A stretch of 64,000 bases of DNA from Lithodes maja (lineage: Eukaryota > Arthropoda > Malacostraca > Decapoda > Lithodidae): the NCBI GenBank assembly GCA_037953745.1, contig JBAKBP010007971.1, positions 1-64,000 of the forward strand. The letters are read 5' to 3'. This document shows, in pieces, positions 48,887 through 59,975 of the stretch. Both the position numbers and the translations under genes were made by a program. The notes under the pieces were generated by a model. The model was not told the DNA's origin and searched no databases. It saw only the letters and a list, made by a program, of their open reading frames with translations. Positions within the stretch are counted from its first letter, which is position 1, and each line of letters begins with the position of its first letter.

Positions 48887-51800
48887 CTACGACTGATCAT
48901 CTACCCTCGATAAACAATCCGCGATCACATTGTCACATCCCGCAATATGACGGATGTCCAGGTTATACTCCTGCAACATCAAAGACCACCTGGTCAGTCT
49001 CATATTGCGATTGTGAAATTGATTTAGGAATCTCAAAGGGTGATGATCAGTGTAGATAACCACGACTGGGCCATAGGCTGGAACATACACCTCGAAGTGC
49101 CTGAGCGACAGCACAATCGCCAGTAATTCCTTTTCTATTGTAGAATAGTTCTTTTGTGCAGCATTGAACTTCTTAGAAAAGAAACTTACTGGGTGTTCCA
49201 CACCTTCATTGTCTGTCTGTAGCAAGACGGCACCAGCCCCTACACCACTAGCATCTGTTGCCAGCTGAAAAGGCCTGTTAAAGTCTGGGGCCCTGAGTAT
49301 CGGGTGAGTACACAGCAAATGCTTCACCAAATTAAAAGCCTTTTCACACTCAGGCGCCCACAAAAACTTTTTGTCTTTAGATAACAAATCTGTGAGAGGT
49401 GCCAACACCGTGGAGTAACCTTTTATAAAGCGTCTGTAGTAGCCTATCATACCCAAGAATCTCATAATCTGCTTCTTGGTGGTTGGGTGCGGAAATTTAT
49501 TGATAGCCTGTACCTTGTTCTGAGGAGGGCACACCTGTCCCCTTCCCACTACAAACCCAAGGTACTGCACAGTGGCTTTTACGAAGTCACACTTTGCCAA
49601 ATTTACTACCAGACCTGCTTCACTAAGTTTCCGGAACAAGGTCTCCAGGTGCTCACAATGGCTCTCAAAGTCGTCATCATAAATGATTACATCGTCCAAG
49701 TATACGGTGCAATTTGGAATGTCCTTGACAATTTCATTCATCAGGTTCTGAAACGTTGCTGGTGCATTCTTAAGTCCGTAGGGCATAACATTACACCGGT
49801 AAGTACTCCCATCCACCACAAAACCACATACCTCTTTAGCACGCTCGGACAAAGGTACTTGCCAGTAACCTTTTACTAAATCTACTTTAGACAAAAACCG
49901 AGCATTACCAATTTTATCAACACTATCATCAACCCGAGGAAGAGGATATGGGTTAGTTGGAGTCAAACCGTTTAGCCTACGGAAATCAATACAGAAGCGT
50001 ACCTTGCCATCTGGCTTAGGCTGCAGTGTTACGGGGGAAGTCCATTTAACGGTGCCTTTCTCTATCAACCCTCTACCGAGCATATACTCCAACTCATCCC
50101 TCAGAGCGGGTAGTTTTATGGGGGGCACACGGTACGGGATTGACTTAAAGGGTAGATGGTCCCCCACGTCAACATCATGCATAGCCTGAGTAGTGAGGCC
50201 TGGGTGTTCAGCAAATACAGTGGGGTATGAACCGAGCAACTGACGGATAGCTTCAAACTGCGGCTCAGGCAAATGAGCTATAGCCTCGTCAGCCCTTAGG
50301 CTCGAGTTCCCCGCCCACTGATCCGCTGAAACATGGTGATCCCAGCTATCCTCCTCTGAAGCTTGACTGTCCCCCTCTCCTTCTCCACCATGGCCGCAAC
50401 AAGCCAACACAGGGACAGTGAGAGGCTCAGAGGGGCGCCTCACATACTCTTTTATCAGGTTCACGTGACATAACTGGTTCTTTTTCCTCCGGTCTGGAGT
50501 GGCAACAAGGTAATCTAGGTCCGAAATTTTCTCCACAATTTTATAGGGTCCAGTATACTTCGCAGACAAGGGGTTACCAACCAAAGGCAACAAAATTAAT
50601 ACCTCTTGTCCTACAATGAACTTCCGGAGCTTCACTTTGCGATCATACCTGTCCTTCATTAAAGCTTGTGATCCTGTTAAATTCCGACCTGCCATCTCCA
50701 GACTCTTAAGCATGCGCTCACGGCTTTCAAACACATACTTTAACAAGGAACAAGGCTGCACAGTTCCTTCCCAAATTTCCCGCAGCATATTAAGGGGGCC
50801 CCTGACGCGGTGTCCAAAAATCAGCTCGTTTGGACTAAATCCCAGGCTCTCACCAGGCACTTCCCGAGCAGCAAACAGTACATACGGCAATCCAAGATCC
50901 CAATCTCTTCCGTTGTCAGCACAATAACACCTGAGCATGCTTTTAAGGGTGGCATGCCACCGCTCAAGCACCCCTTGGCTCTCAGGGTGATACGCTGACG
51001 ATACCACCGCCCGTATCCCATGCTGTTGCATTGTTTGCTTAAAGAGATTGGAGGTGAAATTGGACCCCTGGTCAGACTGAATCTCCTCCGGGTACCCGTA
51101 CCTTGAAAAGTACCACAACAAGTTACTGACTACCGTCTTAGCCATGCCGTTTTTCATGGGGTATGCATCGGGGTATCTAGTGGCAACATCCATGATGGTT
51201 AACAAAAATTTATTACCAGCCTTTGTGGGAGGGAGTGGACCAACCATGTCAACAACAATCTTACTAAAAGGTGGCCCAATTACAGGAATAGGGTGCAACG
51301 GAGCTTTAGGAATAACTTGGTTTGGTTTCCCGACCCGTTGACAAATATCACATGAGTTTATCCATGACTGCACATGAGACTTCATCCCCGGCCACCAAAA
51401 CAACTTCCCCAAAGCCGCCACCGTTTTTCTTACCCCCAAATGTCCTGCCAGCGGTGTGTCATGCGCCAAACTCAGTAGGCTATCCCTGCACTCCCGCGGC
51501 ACCACCAACTGGTCCACTACTCCGGACCCCTTTTTCCAGCTACGGTTAGGGTCTTGAAAACGCCGATAGAGGATGCCATCTAAATAAAAAAAATCTCCCG
51601 GCTGTGCATCACCGTCCTCGTCGAGCTCCACAGCTCCATTAGCACACGTTTGGAGCTCAGGGTCCTCCAGCTGCAACCGACGTATATCTGAGGGTGCCAA
51701 GCGATCTAACTGCTCCCGGAGCAATGCATGACCCTCCCCGATACTGGGCTGCTCCCTCTGTCTCTCTCGATGTTCATAACGTTGCTGTCGTGGAGACTCG

Positions 51801-53965
51801 TCATGCCCAGCCTCGTCACTCTCGATGACAGGCCCAGGGGCTACTCCAGAACTAAGTAATGGTGCTAATACTGAATCACCCAGGAGAGCCGCCGAGTCAA
51901 AACTCTTAAAACCAACTCCAGCTTTAGCCTCCTCCTGTTGATCGTTCCTCTGCTGGTCTGAAGACGGAGGACTAGGCTGTGACACTTTAGCTGCCCGAGC
52001 TCGGGTGACAGCACACGCCATGGGTTGTGCCTGGCACCGCTCGACCCACTCTCGCTCTTCCCTACTCACGTCGGCCGGCCTCTCGGCAACGACTAAGGGT
52101 AGAACCTCAGAAGCGGGCATTGCAAAGTCGTTGCCGAGAAGAAGGTCGACGCCCTCCACTGGCAGTTTCTCCACAATCCCAACATCCAATTCACGTGCCA
52201 CACCATCCACCTCCAACTCCAACCGCACCAGCGGGTATGACCGAGTTGCATTAATACCCTGCACCACTACCACCCGAGCCGCATTTATAGGGTAGCCAGT
52301 CAAGTTTTTCATCAAAGTCTGGGAAGCACCTGTATCACGCAAGACCTCTACTCCATGCTTGCGCCCCGCCCACATCACGCAACCCCGTCCTCTATGGTCG
52401 CAAAAAACATCCTGAGCAGGGTTCGAGCCTCCCAGGTGCTTCTGCACTGGCTGTGCCTCAGCCTCTGACGAACTGCCCCGGGCAAACTCAGAAGACTTCA
52501 GAGACACACCAATGTTGCAGGCCAAAGACACAGCTGCTGTAGGTGGTTTGCTAGGACAGACTCTTGCAAAGTGCCCCTTTTTATGACATTGATAACACTC
52601 TAACTCCCCTTTGGGCTTCCCTTGGTACTGGGAAGGGCCCGGCCCCTTCTTAAATGGGACGGTGCTAGTCTTGTGGTCAGTCTTGGTATCGTAACTCTTG
52701 TACTTGTTTGCATAAGATATATTACTAACTCGGGGGGGTGGGGCGTCACGCCCCTTGTTACCTGCCTCACTACGCTGGGCAGACCCGCACCCACGAATTA
52801 ATGATAGCCGGAGGTCAGCCATCTCAGCTGCCTCCTGTAGAGTTTTTGGATTCTTTTCTTTAATAGTTAAAGTCATTTCTGCACCTGTACACTTATAAAA
52901 CTGCTCGAGCAGAAACAGCTCAGTCAACTGTTCGGCCGTCTCAGCTTTCTCAGAACGTGTCCAGTTTGTAAGTGCATCTTTTAAGTCCCGGGCATGTTCA
53001 AGAAAGGTCGCCTCCCTAGTCTTTGTAACACCCCGAAACTTCAATCGATATGTTTCTGGTTGCAACTCGTATGCCCGTAGGACAGCTCTCTTCAATTCTG
53101 GGTAGTCAATGCAAGACTCTAAAGGCAGGGCATCATAAGCCTTCAGACCCTTACCCGTAAGTCTTGAGGAGACCAGAGCTGCCCACTTCTCTTCAGGCCA
53201 ATTATGCTCCCTACACTTCTTCTCAAAACGATTAAAAAATTCTGTGACTTCAGTTTCACTAAATGCCGGCACCAATTTGACTAAGTGAGACAAGGACTGT
53301 TCTCTTACTTGGCCCTCACGGTCCATCCGAGTCCCTGTCGACTCTGCACGAGTCTTATCTAAATCTATTTGAGCACAATATTTCTCTGAGTCGTATCTAA
53401 GCTCAGCCTCGTGTCTCCTGGTCTCAGCCTCAATCTCCTTCTCATGCCTCCTAGACTCAATCTCATGCTTCTTCGTCTCAATCTTAGCCATCTCAAGTTT
53501 AAATATCATATCTGGAGACAGGCAGGAAGAGGGAGCTGCCACTACTGAAGGAGGGGGGGCAAGAACTGGGGAACCACCATACGCACCGCCCGAGGGCACT
53601 CCAATCTTCCAATTCTCATCCCTCTGTGGGAGAGTGCTAACCTCCGGCAACTGAGTGGACGGCACTGTGGGAGTCGAGTGAGAGGGGATCTGGGGAGGAA
53701 CCCCCCCAAACGCCCTCTCCTCCGAAACCCCATGTCGCCCACGCAACACCCAGGAAATTAGCTCCCCCTTGGACATCCCTACTACATTGGATCTGCCCAA
53801 AACCTTGGCTATCAGGTGCAAGCCATAAACATTCACCCCAGTCAGCCTCTCCTCCGTCACGTGGTACCGCTTACTCACAAAAACTCTAGCATCCTCCTCA
53901 CTAGTTACTAACGGCACCTCCTCAAATGGCATCTCTCGCTCCTCGTCAGTACTAGGGCACGACAT
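48887..53965 (-). CDS. Gag-pol polyprotein of Gmr1-like element, integrase before RT
   Basis: 1692 codons from the ATG at 53965 without a stop or shift. Order with approximate residues: SAP-like motif (35-75), coiled coil with RRHEKE-type heptads (160-205), SCAN/capsid-like region (220-400), zinc knuckle CYQCHKKGHFARVC (about 457), protease RDTGAS (about 543), integrase zinc domain (LAHDTPLAGHLG, CDICQ, 830-872), DDE core (VDMVGPL 905, QSDQGSN 965, GVLERWH 1000), a tail with LDYLVATPDRRKK, then RT (FCIDFRRLNG 1327, YLDDVIIYDDD 1424), and RNase H (ATDASGVGAGA 1572). Integrase ahead of RT is the order of Ty1/copia, but the RT is of Ty3/gypsy type; that combination defines Gmr1-like elements. 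Gag and Pol share one frame, so no frameshift is used. All catalytic motifs are present. Confidence 0.92.
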   Translation of the reverse strand: MSCPSTDEEREMPFEEVPLVTSEEDARVFVSKRYHVTEERLTGVNVYGLHLIAKVLGRSNVVGMSKGELISWVLRGRHGVSEERAFGGVPPQIPSHSTPTVPSTQLPEVSTLPQRDENWKIGVPSGGAYGGSPVLAPPPSVVAAPSSCLSPDMIFKLEMAKIETKKHEIESRRHEKEIEAETRRHEAELRYDSEKYCAQIDLDKTRAESTGTRMDREGQVREQSLSHLVKLVPAFSETEVTEFFNRFEKKCREHNWPEEKWAALVSSRLTGKGLKAYDALPLESCIDYPELKRAVLRAYELQPETYRLKFRGVTKTREATFLEHARDLKDALTNWTRSEKAETAEQLTELFLLEQFYKCTGAEMTLTIKEKNPKTLQEAAEMADLRLSLIRGCGSAQRSEAGNKGRDAPPPRVSNISYANKYKSYDTKTDHKTSTVPFKKGPGPSQYQGKPKGELECYQCHKKGHFARVCPSKPPTAAVSLACNIGVSLKSSEFARGSSSEAEAQPVQKHLGGSNPAQDVFCDHRGRGCVMWAGRKHGVEVLRDTGASQTLMKNLTGYPINAARVVVVQGINATRSYPLVRLELEVDGVARELDVGIVEKLPVEGVDLLLGNDFAMPASEVLPLVVAERPADVSREEREWVERCQAQPMACAVTRARAAKVSQPSPPSSDQQRNDQQEEAKAGVGFKSFDSAALLGDSVLAPLLSSGVAPGPVIESDEAGHDESPRQQRYEHRERQREQPSIGEGHALLREQLDRLAPSDIRRLQLEDPELQTCANGAVELDEDGDAQPGDFFYLDGILYRRFQDPNRSWKKGSGVVDQLVVPRECRDSLLSLAHDTPLAGHLGVRKTVAALGKLFWWPGMKSHVQSWINSCDICQRVGKPNQVIPKAPLHPIPVIGPPFSKIVVDMVGPLPPTKAGNKFLLTIMDVATRYPDAYPMKNGMAKTVVSNLLWYFSRYGYPEEIQSDQGSNFTSNLFKQTMQQHGIRAVVSSAYHPESQGVLERWHATLKSMLRCYCADNGRDWDLGLPYVLFAAREVPGESLGFSPNELIFGHRVRGPLNMLREIWEGTVQPCSLLKYVFESRERMLKSLEMAGRNLTGSQALMKDRYDRKVKLRKFIVGQEVLILLPLVGNPLSAKYTGPYKIVEKISDLDYLVATPDRRKKNQLCHVNLIKEYVRRPSEPLTVPVLACCGHGGEGEGDSQASEEDSWDHHVSADQWAGNSSLRADEAIAHLPEPQFEAIRQLLGSYPTVFAEHPGLTTQAMHDVDVGDHLPFKSIPYRVPPIKLPALRDELEYMLGRGLIEKGTVKWTSPVTLQPKPDGKVRFCIDFRRLNGLTPTNPYPLPRVDDSVDKIGNARFLSKVDLVKGYWQVPLSERAKEVCGFVVDGSTYRCNVMPYGLKNAPATFQNLMNEIVKDIPNCTVYLDDVIIYDDDFESHCEHLETLFRKLSEAGLVVNLAKCDFVKATVQYLGFVVGRGQVCPPQNKVQAINKFPHPTTKKQIMRFLGMIGYYRRFIKGYSTVLAPLTDLLSKDKKFLWAPECEKAFNLVKHLLCTHPILRAPDFNRPFQLATDASGVGAGAVLLQTDNEGVEHPVSFFSKKFNAAQKNYSTIEKELLAIVLSLRHFEVYVPAYGPVVVIYTDHHPLRFLNQFHNRNMRLTRWSLMLQEYNLDIRHIAGCDNVIADCLSRVDDQS

Positions 53966-54158
53966 ACTGAAGTTCACAAAAAATTCTCGAGACAAAAGTG
54001 TTAAACTCCCTTATGTAAGCACTAATTACTAAATTAACTGGAGTCTCTTAAATGCTCTCCTAATTGCCTTACAAAAAAAAATATTCTTCAATATGTACGC
54101 TAAAGTACGAACAAACAAATGTTGTACAATTCTGCAAAAATTTATACTGTTCACAAAA

Positions 54159-54176
54159 TCCTAAGCAAGGTCGCCA
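54159..54176 (-). other. Primer-binding site of copy C
   Basis: On the minus strand TGGCGACCTTGCTTAGGA, two bases after the 5' LTR, identical to copies A and B. Confidence 0.75.
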
Positions 54177-54178
54177 TT

Positions 54179-56035
54179 TGTTACGACCGGGCACTCGGGT
54201 ACACTAGGGCTCTTACACAGGACTCGAGTATGGCTCGCTGCCACAACGGAAACACACGATCCCAACCCCAGAGTACTGCCAGCCGAACAAAAAACGCCAC
54301 TACCCTCCAGAGTTCTATCTGCTATAACGGGGTATACAAGAACTCGGTACTAGCGTTTCACACAACAGACTAATAACAAGACGGGAGTTATCTAGTCTGG
54401 TCAACAATCAAACAAAGAAGAAAGTACTACAACACTAAAGAATAGTGTTGGCCGAAGCCGAAGTAATCCACCCTTGACTAAGAACTTAAGAAGTCCTCCA
54501 CCCTCTACTTCGGATCGGCACTATTACGTTACGTTAAACAATAGTCCTCGAGCATCAAGCAAGGCATCTTCTGATAAAGTTAGATGCTTCTCGAATACTC
54601 GTAAGAAGTAAGTATCGGATTTTGAACAGCAATTCAATAAGTAACACACTGGCAATTAACTAATATTAAAGGCTTTAAATTGACATAAGAAGAATTATAA
54701 GAATAGACAATAGTAAATGGCAAACATTAAGAAGAAGTACTCCAACAATGCACTGACAATAGCCTACTAGGATTGTGCTCGTGGGCCACTAATCTCTAAA
54801 GTAGCTAAGCGTGCCACACATGAAATCAATAGTGCATAAACAATAACATACATAAGGAGAAGCTTCAATACTATGCTGTATCTGCTGGTCGAGCAAAGTC
54901 TAGCTGGGATATCTAAGGTTAGGAAACAATGGCTGAGCAAGCGGCTCGTAGCCTAGCGAGGTCCTTAAGACTGTGCGGCCAAATTACGTTAATTGACGGG
55001 ATGCTCTCTTGAGAGATCCAGATCACTAGTATCTGGTTCTCTCCTGGCGATCCTCTCAAAGTCAAGCAAACGAGATAGCACAGTGTTGGGTGGCAGAGGC
55101 AAAAGCCCTCACTCGCAACACAGTGCTAAACTCTCAAGGTACACAGTCAGAAAGACCACCTAGGCCTCCCACGTCTCCGTTGCAATTGTACCGGTTCAAC
55201 CAAAACCTAGTACTCATAGGAAATCACAACTCCCGAAACCCTATCCCAGTCTAGCATTACCTAAACCAGCAGAAAACAGGAACATGGATAATCGTACACA
55301 GGGAAATGCATATACGAGTGCAACAAACATCAATCAATCCTATTCTAGTTATCCCTTCCAAAATAGGCTATCTAACAGGCATATATCTCGTGAGAACTCA
55401 AGCGATAATACTTTGGCTGACTAAATCTGCACCAAAGGGATCATGGGTTAAAAAGGGACGAGAAGAGAAGAAGATAGGCTGTTCAGAGAGTAGAGAAAGT
55501 TCACATCAGTCGGAAGAATATGGATAGTTGCAAGGGATATGAGAAGGCGCTCTGCCTGATGAGTTCTAAAGAATTGTGGCGAGGACCTCTCCTTTTTATA
55601 CTCGGCCCTCTAGCGGCATATCGCAAACTACTAAGGACCGCCCACTGACAATCATTACGTCATATTCTCTCTCAATCTGGGATCGACAAAGGATTTCCCA
55701 CGCGCTTGAGGAGGGAGGTGGGAGGAGGGAGGAGGGAGGGAGGCCTACCCACCTCGTGGCGCGCTCACTGGCCGTCGTTACATAACTCTCTCTCTTCTCC
55801 TCATTATATATAAGTCCCACACACAATACTTATATCTAATGATATAAAATAGAACACGTTGACTTAGAAGAAAACAAAATACATAATTATAATACTTATA
55901 GTACAACGGCTCACATAAACTGAGTTAGGAAACTCTACACGGACTACAGCCAAAGTTCCTGCCCTGACGATCCTAGCGAGAGTGGGGTCTGACTGAGCGT
56001 TCTGTACAGCATGCTCATACTCGGCATGCGTCACA
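54179..56035 (-). repeat. 5' LTR of copy C
   Basis: 1857 bp. TATA box near 55595 on the minus strand (TTTTTATACTC on plus). Same hairpins as copy A. Followed on plus by GGGA, the duplicated array bases. Confidence 0.92.
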
Positions 56036-56549
56036 GGGAGCATAGAGTTACTGATGACTATATTGGGGAGCATAGAGTTACTGATGACTATATTGGGGAG
56101 CATAGAGTTACTGATGACTATATTGGGGAGCATAGAGTTACTGATGACTATATTGGGGAGCATAGAGTTACTGATGACTATATTGGGGAGCATAGAGTTA
56201 CTGATGACTATATTGGGGAGCATAGAGTTACTGATGACTATATTGGGGAGCATAGAGTTACTGATGACTATATTGGGGAGCATAGAGTTACTGATGACTA
56301 TATTGGGGAGCATAGAGTTACTGATGACTATATTGGGGAGCATAGAGTTACTGATGACTATATTGGGGAGCATAGAGTTACTGATGACTATATTGGGGAG
56401 CATAGAGTTACTGATGACTATATTGGGGAGCATAGAGTTACTGATGACTATATTGGGGAGCATAGAGTTACTGATGACTATATTGGGGAGCATAGAGTTA
56501 CTGATGACTATATTGGGGAGCATAGAGTTACTGATGACTATAAGCTTTA
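56036..56549 (+). repeat. 30-bp minisatellite, right part (about 17 copies), ending in the LINE stop codon
   Basis: Continuation of the array at 44743-46516 after copy C. The last unit runs into AAGCTTTAA, giving DDYKL and a stop, the natural end of the CR1/L2-like ORF2. Confidence 0.95.
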
Positions 56550-56611
56550 ATGTTTTTTTGTTTTTGTTTTGTTTTTGTTTTTGCATATTATTATTATTAT
56601 TAGTATTATAC
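56550..56611 (+). other. 3' UTR and ATT-repeat tail of the CR1/L2-like LINE
   Basis: T/G-rich stretch followed by TATTATTATTATTATTAG and TATTATA. A short 3' microsatellite tail is usual for CR1/L2-like LINEs. The host LINE resumes at about 56612. Confidence 0.7.
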
Positions 56612-56984
56612 AAAGGAAAAGGGGATGCGCTAGATAGAGGTAATTATAGGTGCCTGAAAATGCTTGACCAGATCATGAAGGTCTGTGAGAGAGTCTTTGA
56701 GGGTTTGATCAGGAAAAGCATCTCCATTGATGATATGCAGTTTGGTTTTACGCCAGGACGTGGTACAACCGATGCTATCTTCATAGTCAGGCGGATACAG
56801 GAAAGATACTTACTAAAAGACAGGGATCTTTACTTTGTGTTTGTAGACCTGGAGAAGGCCTTTGACAGGGTGCCTAGAGATGTTGTGCAGTGGGCTATGA
56901 GGAAACTTGGTGTGGAGGAGTGGCTGATGTGTGATAATGAAGATGTATGAGGATTCGCGAACTGCGGTGAGGGTGGAAGGTGTA
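56612..56984 (+). pseudogene. RTE-like LINE (part 2: reverse transcriptase)
   Basis: Continues the LINE broken at 44157: KGKGDALDRGNYR, FGFTPGRGTTDAIF, FVDLEKAFDRVPRD and LGVEEWLM. A frameshift near 56930 leads to KMYEDSRTAVRVEGV, which is cut at about 56984 by a second LINE insertion. Confidence 0.82.
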
Positions 56985-57959
56985 TTTACCTAATTGTATT
57001 TACCTAATTGTAGTTTACAGGAGTTGAGCTAAGCTCATGTTGTCCCGTCTCTCAGTCTACTGTTTATCCAATTTTGTCTTGAAAATATGGATGTTCCTTG
57101 CCCCTACCACCTCCTCCTCCAGCCCATTCCATTTGTCAATACATCTATAGGGGAAGCTAAACTTCCTGATATCGTTCTTGCAGGTAGGTCTTTTTACTTT
57201 GTAGCTGTGGCCTCTAGTTATTCCTGTATCCATAATTAACATATCCTCCCTATCCAGCCTCTCCAGCCCCCGGGTGCATTTGTACATCATTATCATGTCT
57301 CCCCTCTCTCTCCTCTCTTTTAAACTTGGTAGATTTAATTTGTCTAGCCTCCCTTCATATGGCAGTTCTCTGAGACTTGGAACCAATCTAGTAACTGCTC
57401 TCTGGATTCTTTCTAACTTGTGAATATGCTTCTTTAGATGCGGGGACCACACCACTGCTGCATACTCCAATCTTGGTCTAATCATACTCTTCATAATTTT
57501 CGCTACCATGGTCTCATCCAAGTAGTTCAGAGCAACTTTCATATTCCCGGCCATTGCATACATTCCGCTAAAGAGCTTGTTAATATGTTTCTCTGGCGAC
57601 AAATTATCTTGTATAATCAACCCTAAATCCTTTTCTTTTTCGGCCTTGCTAATTATATTATCTCCCATCCTGTACTCCCAATTTGGTCTCTTCACACTTC
57701 TTCCCATATTTAACACATGGCATTTACTTATATTAAATTTCATTTTCCACTTGGTGCTCCATTCATATATTCTATCTAAATCCCCTTGCAGCTCCTCACA
57801 ACTACTTTTATTTGTTATTTGTCTCATAATTTTTACGTCGTCTGCAAACATTGACATGTAGGAATTTATGCCTATCGGCAGGTCATTCACGTACATAAGG
57901 AACATGAGAGGTGCCAACACAGATCCCTGCGGCACACCACTCTCAACTTTCCGCCATGA
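56985..57959 (-). pseudogene. CR1-like LINE fragment, RT catalytic half, opposite strand
   Basis: 5'-truncated insertion in the RTE-like LINE. On the minus strand one frame is open from about 57959 to 57057: VESGVPQGSVLAPLMF, FADDVKIM, FNISKCHVLNMG, SMIRPRLEYAAVVWSPH and LERIQRAVTRLVPSLR. The 3' end carries the 14-bp repeat AATTAGGTAAATAC. The host LINE reads TGTA on both sides (56981-56984 and 57960-57963), a probable short target duplication. The reading frame is undamaged, so the insertion is fairly recent. Confidence 0.85.
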
Positions 57960-59062
57960 TGTACTGAGTGATGAGTTCACAGTCCGTGTTGGAGTTCATC
58001 AGGGTTCAGTGTTAAGCCCCCTCCTCTTTATTATGGTCTTGGAGGCACTGTCTAGAGTTTTTAGAGGCGGACTCCCGTTGGAACTGTTTTATGCAGACGA
58101 TTTAGTCCTAATAGCTAGCTGACAATGTGCAAGATGCGGAGGCCAAATTCAGAAGATGGAGAGAGGGCATGGAGAGCAAGGGTTTAAGAGTCAATATTGA
58201 CAAAACCAAGGTTATGCACTGTAGATTGACATGAGGCAATGTGGAAAAGAGCGGTGCATACCCATGTGCAGTGTGTGGAAAGGGTGTGGGCGCTAACTTG
58301 ATTTGATGTAGCATCTGTCGATGTTGGGTGCACCATGGGAGTAAGCGCTGTAGTAGAATAAAAGGACCCCTGCCGAAGGATAAGTCAGAAATGGAGAAAT
58401 TTGAGTGCGTAGTGTGCAAAGGCGAACTTGTGTTAAGTGATGATCCTGTGGCTGTGAATTTTGGAAATAAGCCATTGGAGCTGGTGGACAAGTTTTGTTA
58501 CCTAGGAGATACCATCTCTGCCGGTGGTGGGGCCCAGGCTGCCACTGTCGCTAGAATTAGATGTGGCAGGGTGAAGTTCAGAGAACTGCTGCCAATTCTG
58601 ACCATGAAAAGAATGCCTCTCCTCCTGAAGGGAAAGGTGTATGCCTCATGTGTTAGAAGTGCAATGACGTATGCATCAGAAACATGGGCCGTTAAAGTAG
58701 AGGATGTCAACAGAATGGAACGTAATGAGATGAGTATGGTAAGATGGATGTGTGAGGCTAGGCTGCAGGATAGAATAACAAATGTTGAGCTGAGGAGACG
58801 TTTAGGTATAAAGAGTATTAGCGAGGTGATGCGTACAAGTAGACTGGGATGGTATGGACATGTGGAGAGAATGGATGAACAAAATTTGGTGAAATAATGC
58901 AGGTCTGTGATTGTGGAGGGAGCTGCACCAAGGGGTGGACCGAGGAAGACCTGGGATTGGACTATACGTGCCGATCTCAAATCCAAAAGCTTGACAAGTG
59001 AAGCCGCCCATAACAGGGTTGCCTGGAACGCCGCCATTAGGACAAGAGACTGAAACTGCACG
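57960..59062 (+). pseudogene. RTE-like LINE (part 3: RT catalytic end and C-terminal zinc-finger region)
   Basis: Resumes with LSDEFTVRVGVHQGSVLSPLL, then FYADDLVLIAS (catalytic YADD near 58090), stops and shifts to about 58320, a Cys-rich block (CAVCGKGVGANLI, CRCWVHHGSKRCSRIKG, CVVCKG) and the C-terminal LVDKFCYLGDTISAGGG, MTYASETWAVK, LGWYGHVERMDEQ and WDWTIRADL. This C-terminal layout is common in RTE-like LINEs often mis-annotated as host genes. Confidence 0.82.
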
Positions 59063-59282
59063 TATGTGTGGAGCACTTAGTCTTAAAATTTTATGTATGT
59101 AATAGTTTTGCGATAGTAAGATGTTTCACTCCATTAGTAAGGTAATTATAACACGTTTCACCCCAGCTAGGTTTAATATTTTTATCTGAACGTGCGATAG
59201 CGAGCCTGCAACTTAAGAGAAATTGGCCTTTACAGAGATTTTTCTACTGAAAAATTAACCAACTTAGAGAAACTAAATTGTG
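59063..59282. other. Unassigned sequence after the LINE
   Basis: AT-rich; may include the LINE 3' UTR. Nothing else is seen. Confidence 0.4.
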
Positions 59283-59975
59283 CGGTGGTATAGAAATGAT
59301 GGTTAAGAGGAATAGAGAAGAATACTGTGAAAGTAAGTGAAGGAGTAGAAGGTATTGAAGAAATGACAATAAGAATAGAAACTAAGAAAAGGGTGCTCAA
59401 CATTATTAGTTGTGTTTGTCAAATTCATATATTATGGTAAAACACAAGGTAGGATACCAAATGAAAAAATAAAAGATCAATTCAAATATTTACAAGAACA
59501 CATTAAAAACATTGAACAAATGGAAGAAGACTATATCATAGTAGGAGACCTGAATGCCAAAATTGGCAATGAAATAGATGGTATGAGTGGTAACAAAGGT
59601 GAAAAGAATGAAGCAGGTAAGGCATTACTTGAAATGGTCAGCAATGGCAATGGTGAAATAGAAAATAGAACTTTGAAATGTACAGGCAAGTGGACCAGAG
59701 TGAATACCAAGAACTTTGAAGAAAGATCTGTGTTGGATTATTTAATAACTAATAAGAGTGTATATGAGTATATCAAAGGCATGACAATTGATGAACAGGG
59801 CCTGTACAAATTAACTAAATTACTAAATATAAGAATAGAGACATTAAAGAAACTGATCATAATACTATATTTGTGTGATGGATGATAGCCTGAACCAAAT
59901 CCGGAAAGTAAGTGAGAGGAAGTGGAACTTGAATAAAGAAAAAGGATGGCAAACTTACAAAAACATAACTAATAA
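59283..59975 (+). pseudogene. LINE endonuclease fragment
   Basis: APE-type endonuclease piece of a further LINE: EEMTIRIETKKRVLNII, then after a shift YGKTQGRIPNEKIKDQF, DYIIVGDLNAKIGNEIDG, GKWTRVNTKNFEERSVLDYL and, after another shift, RKWNLNKEKGWQTYKN. It ends abruptly at 59975, where the DIRS-like terminus begins. No RT part is present. Confidence 0.7.

Larger units (their letters stand above)
46517..56035 (-). mobile_element. Gmr1-like LTR element copy C (full-length, probably autonomous)
   Basis: 9519 bp on the minus strand with LTRs of 1857 and 1859 bp and the 4-bp duplication GGGA at 46513-46516 and 56036-56039, inside the 30-bp array. Primer site, polypurine tract and a single intact gag-pol frame are present. 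About ten small LTR differences seen by eye make it older than copy B. It is the only copy in the window with complete integrase and RT. Confidence 0.93.
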
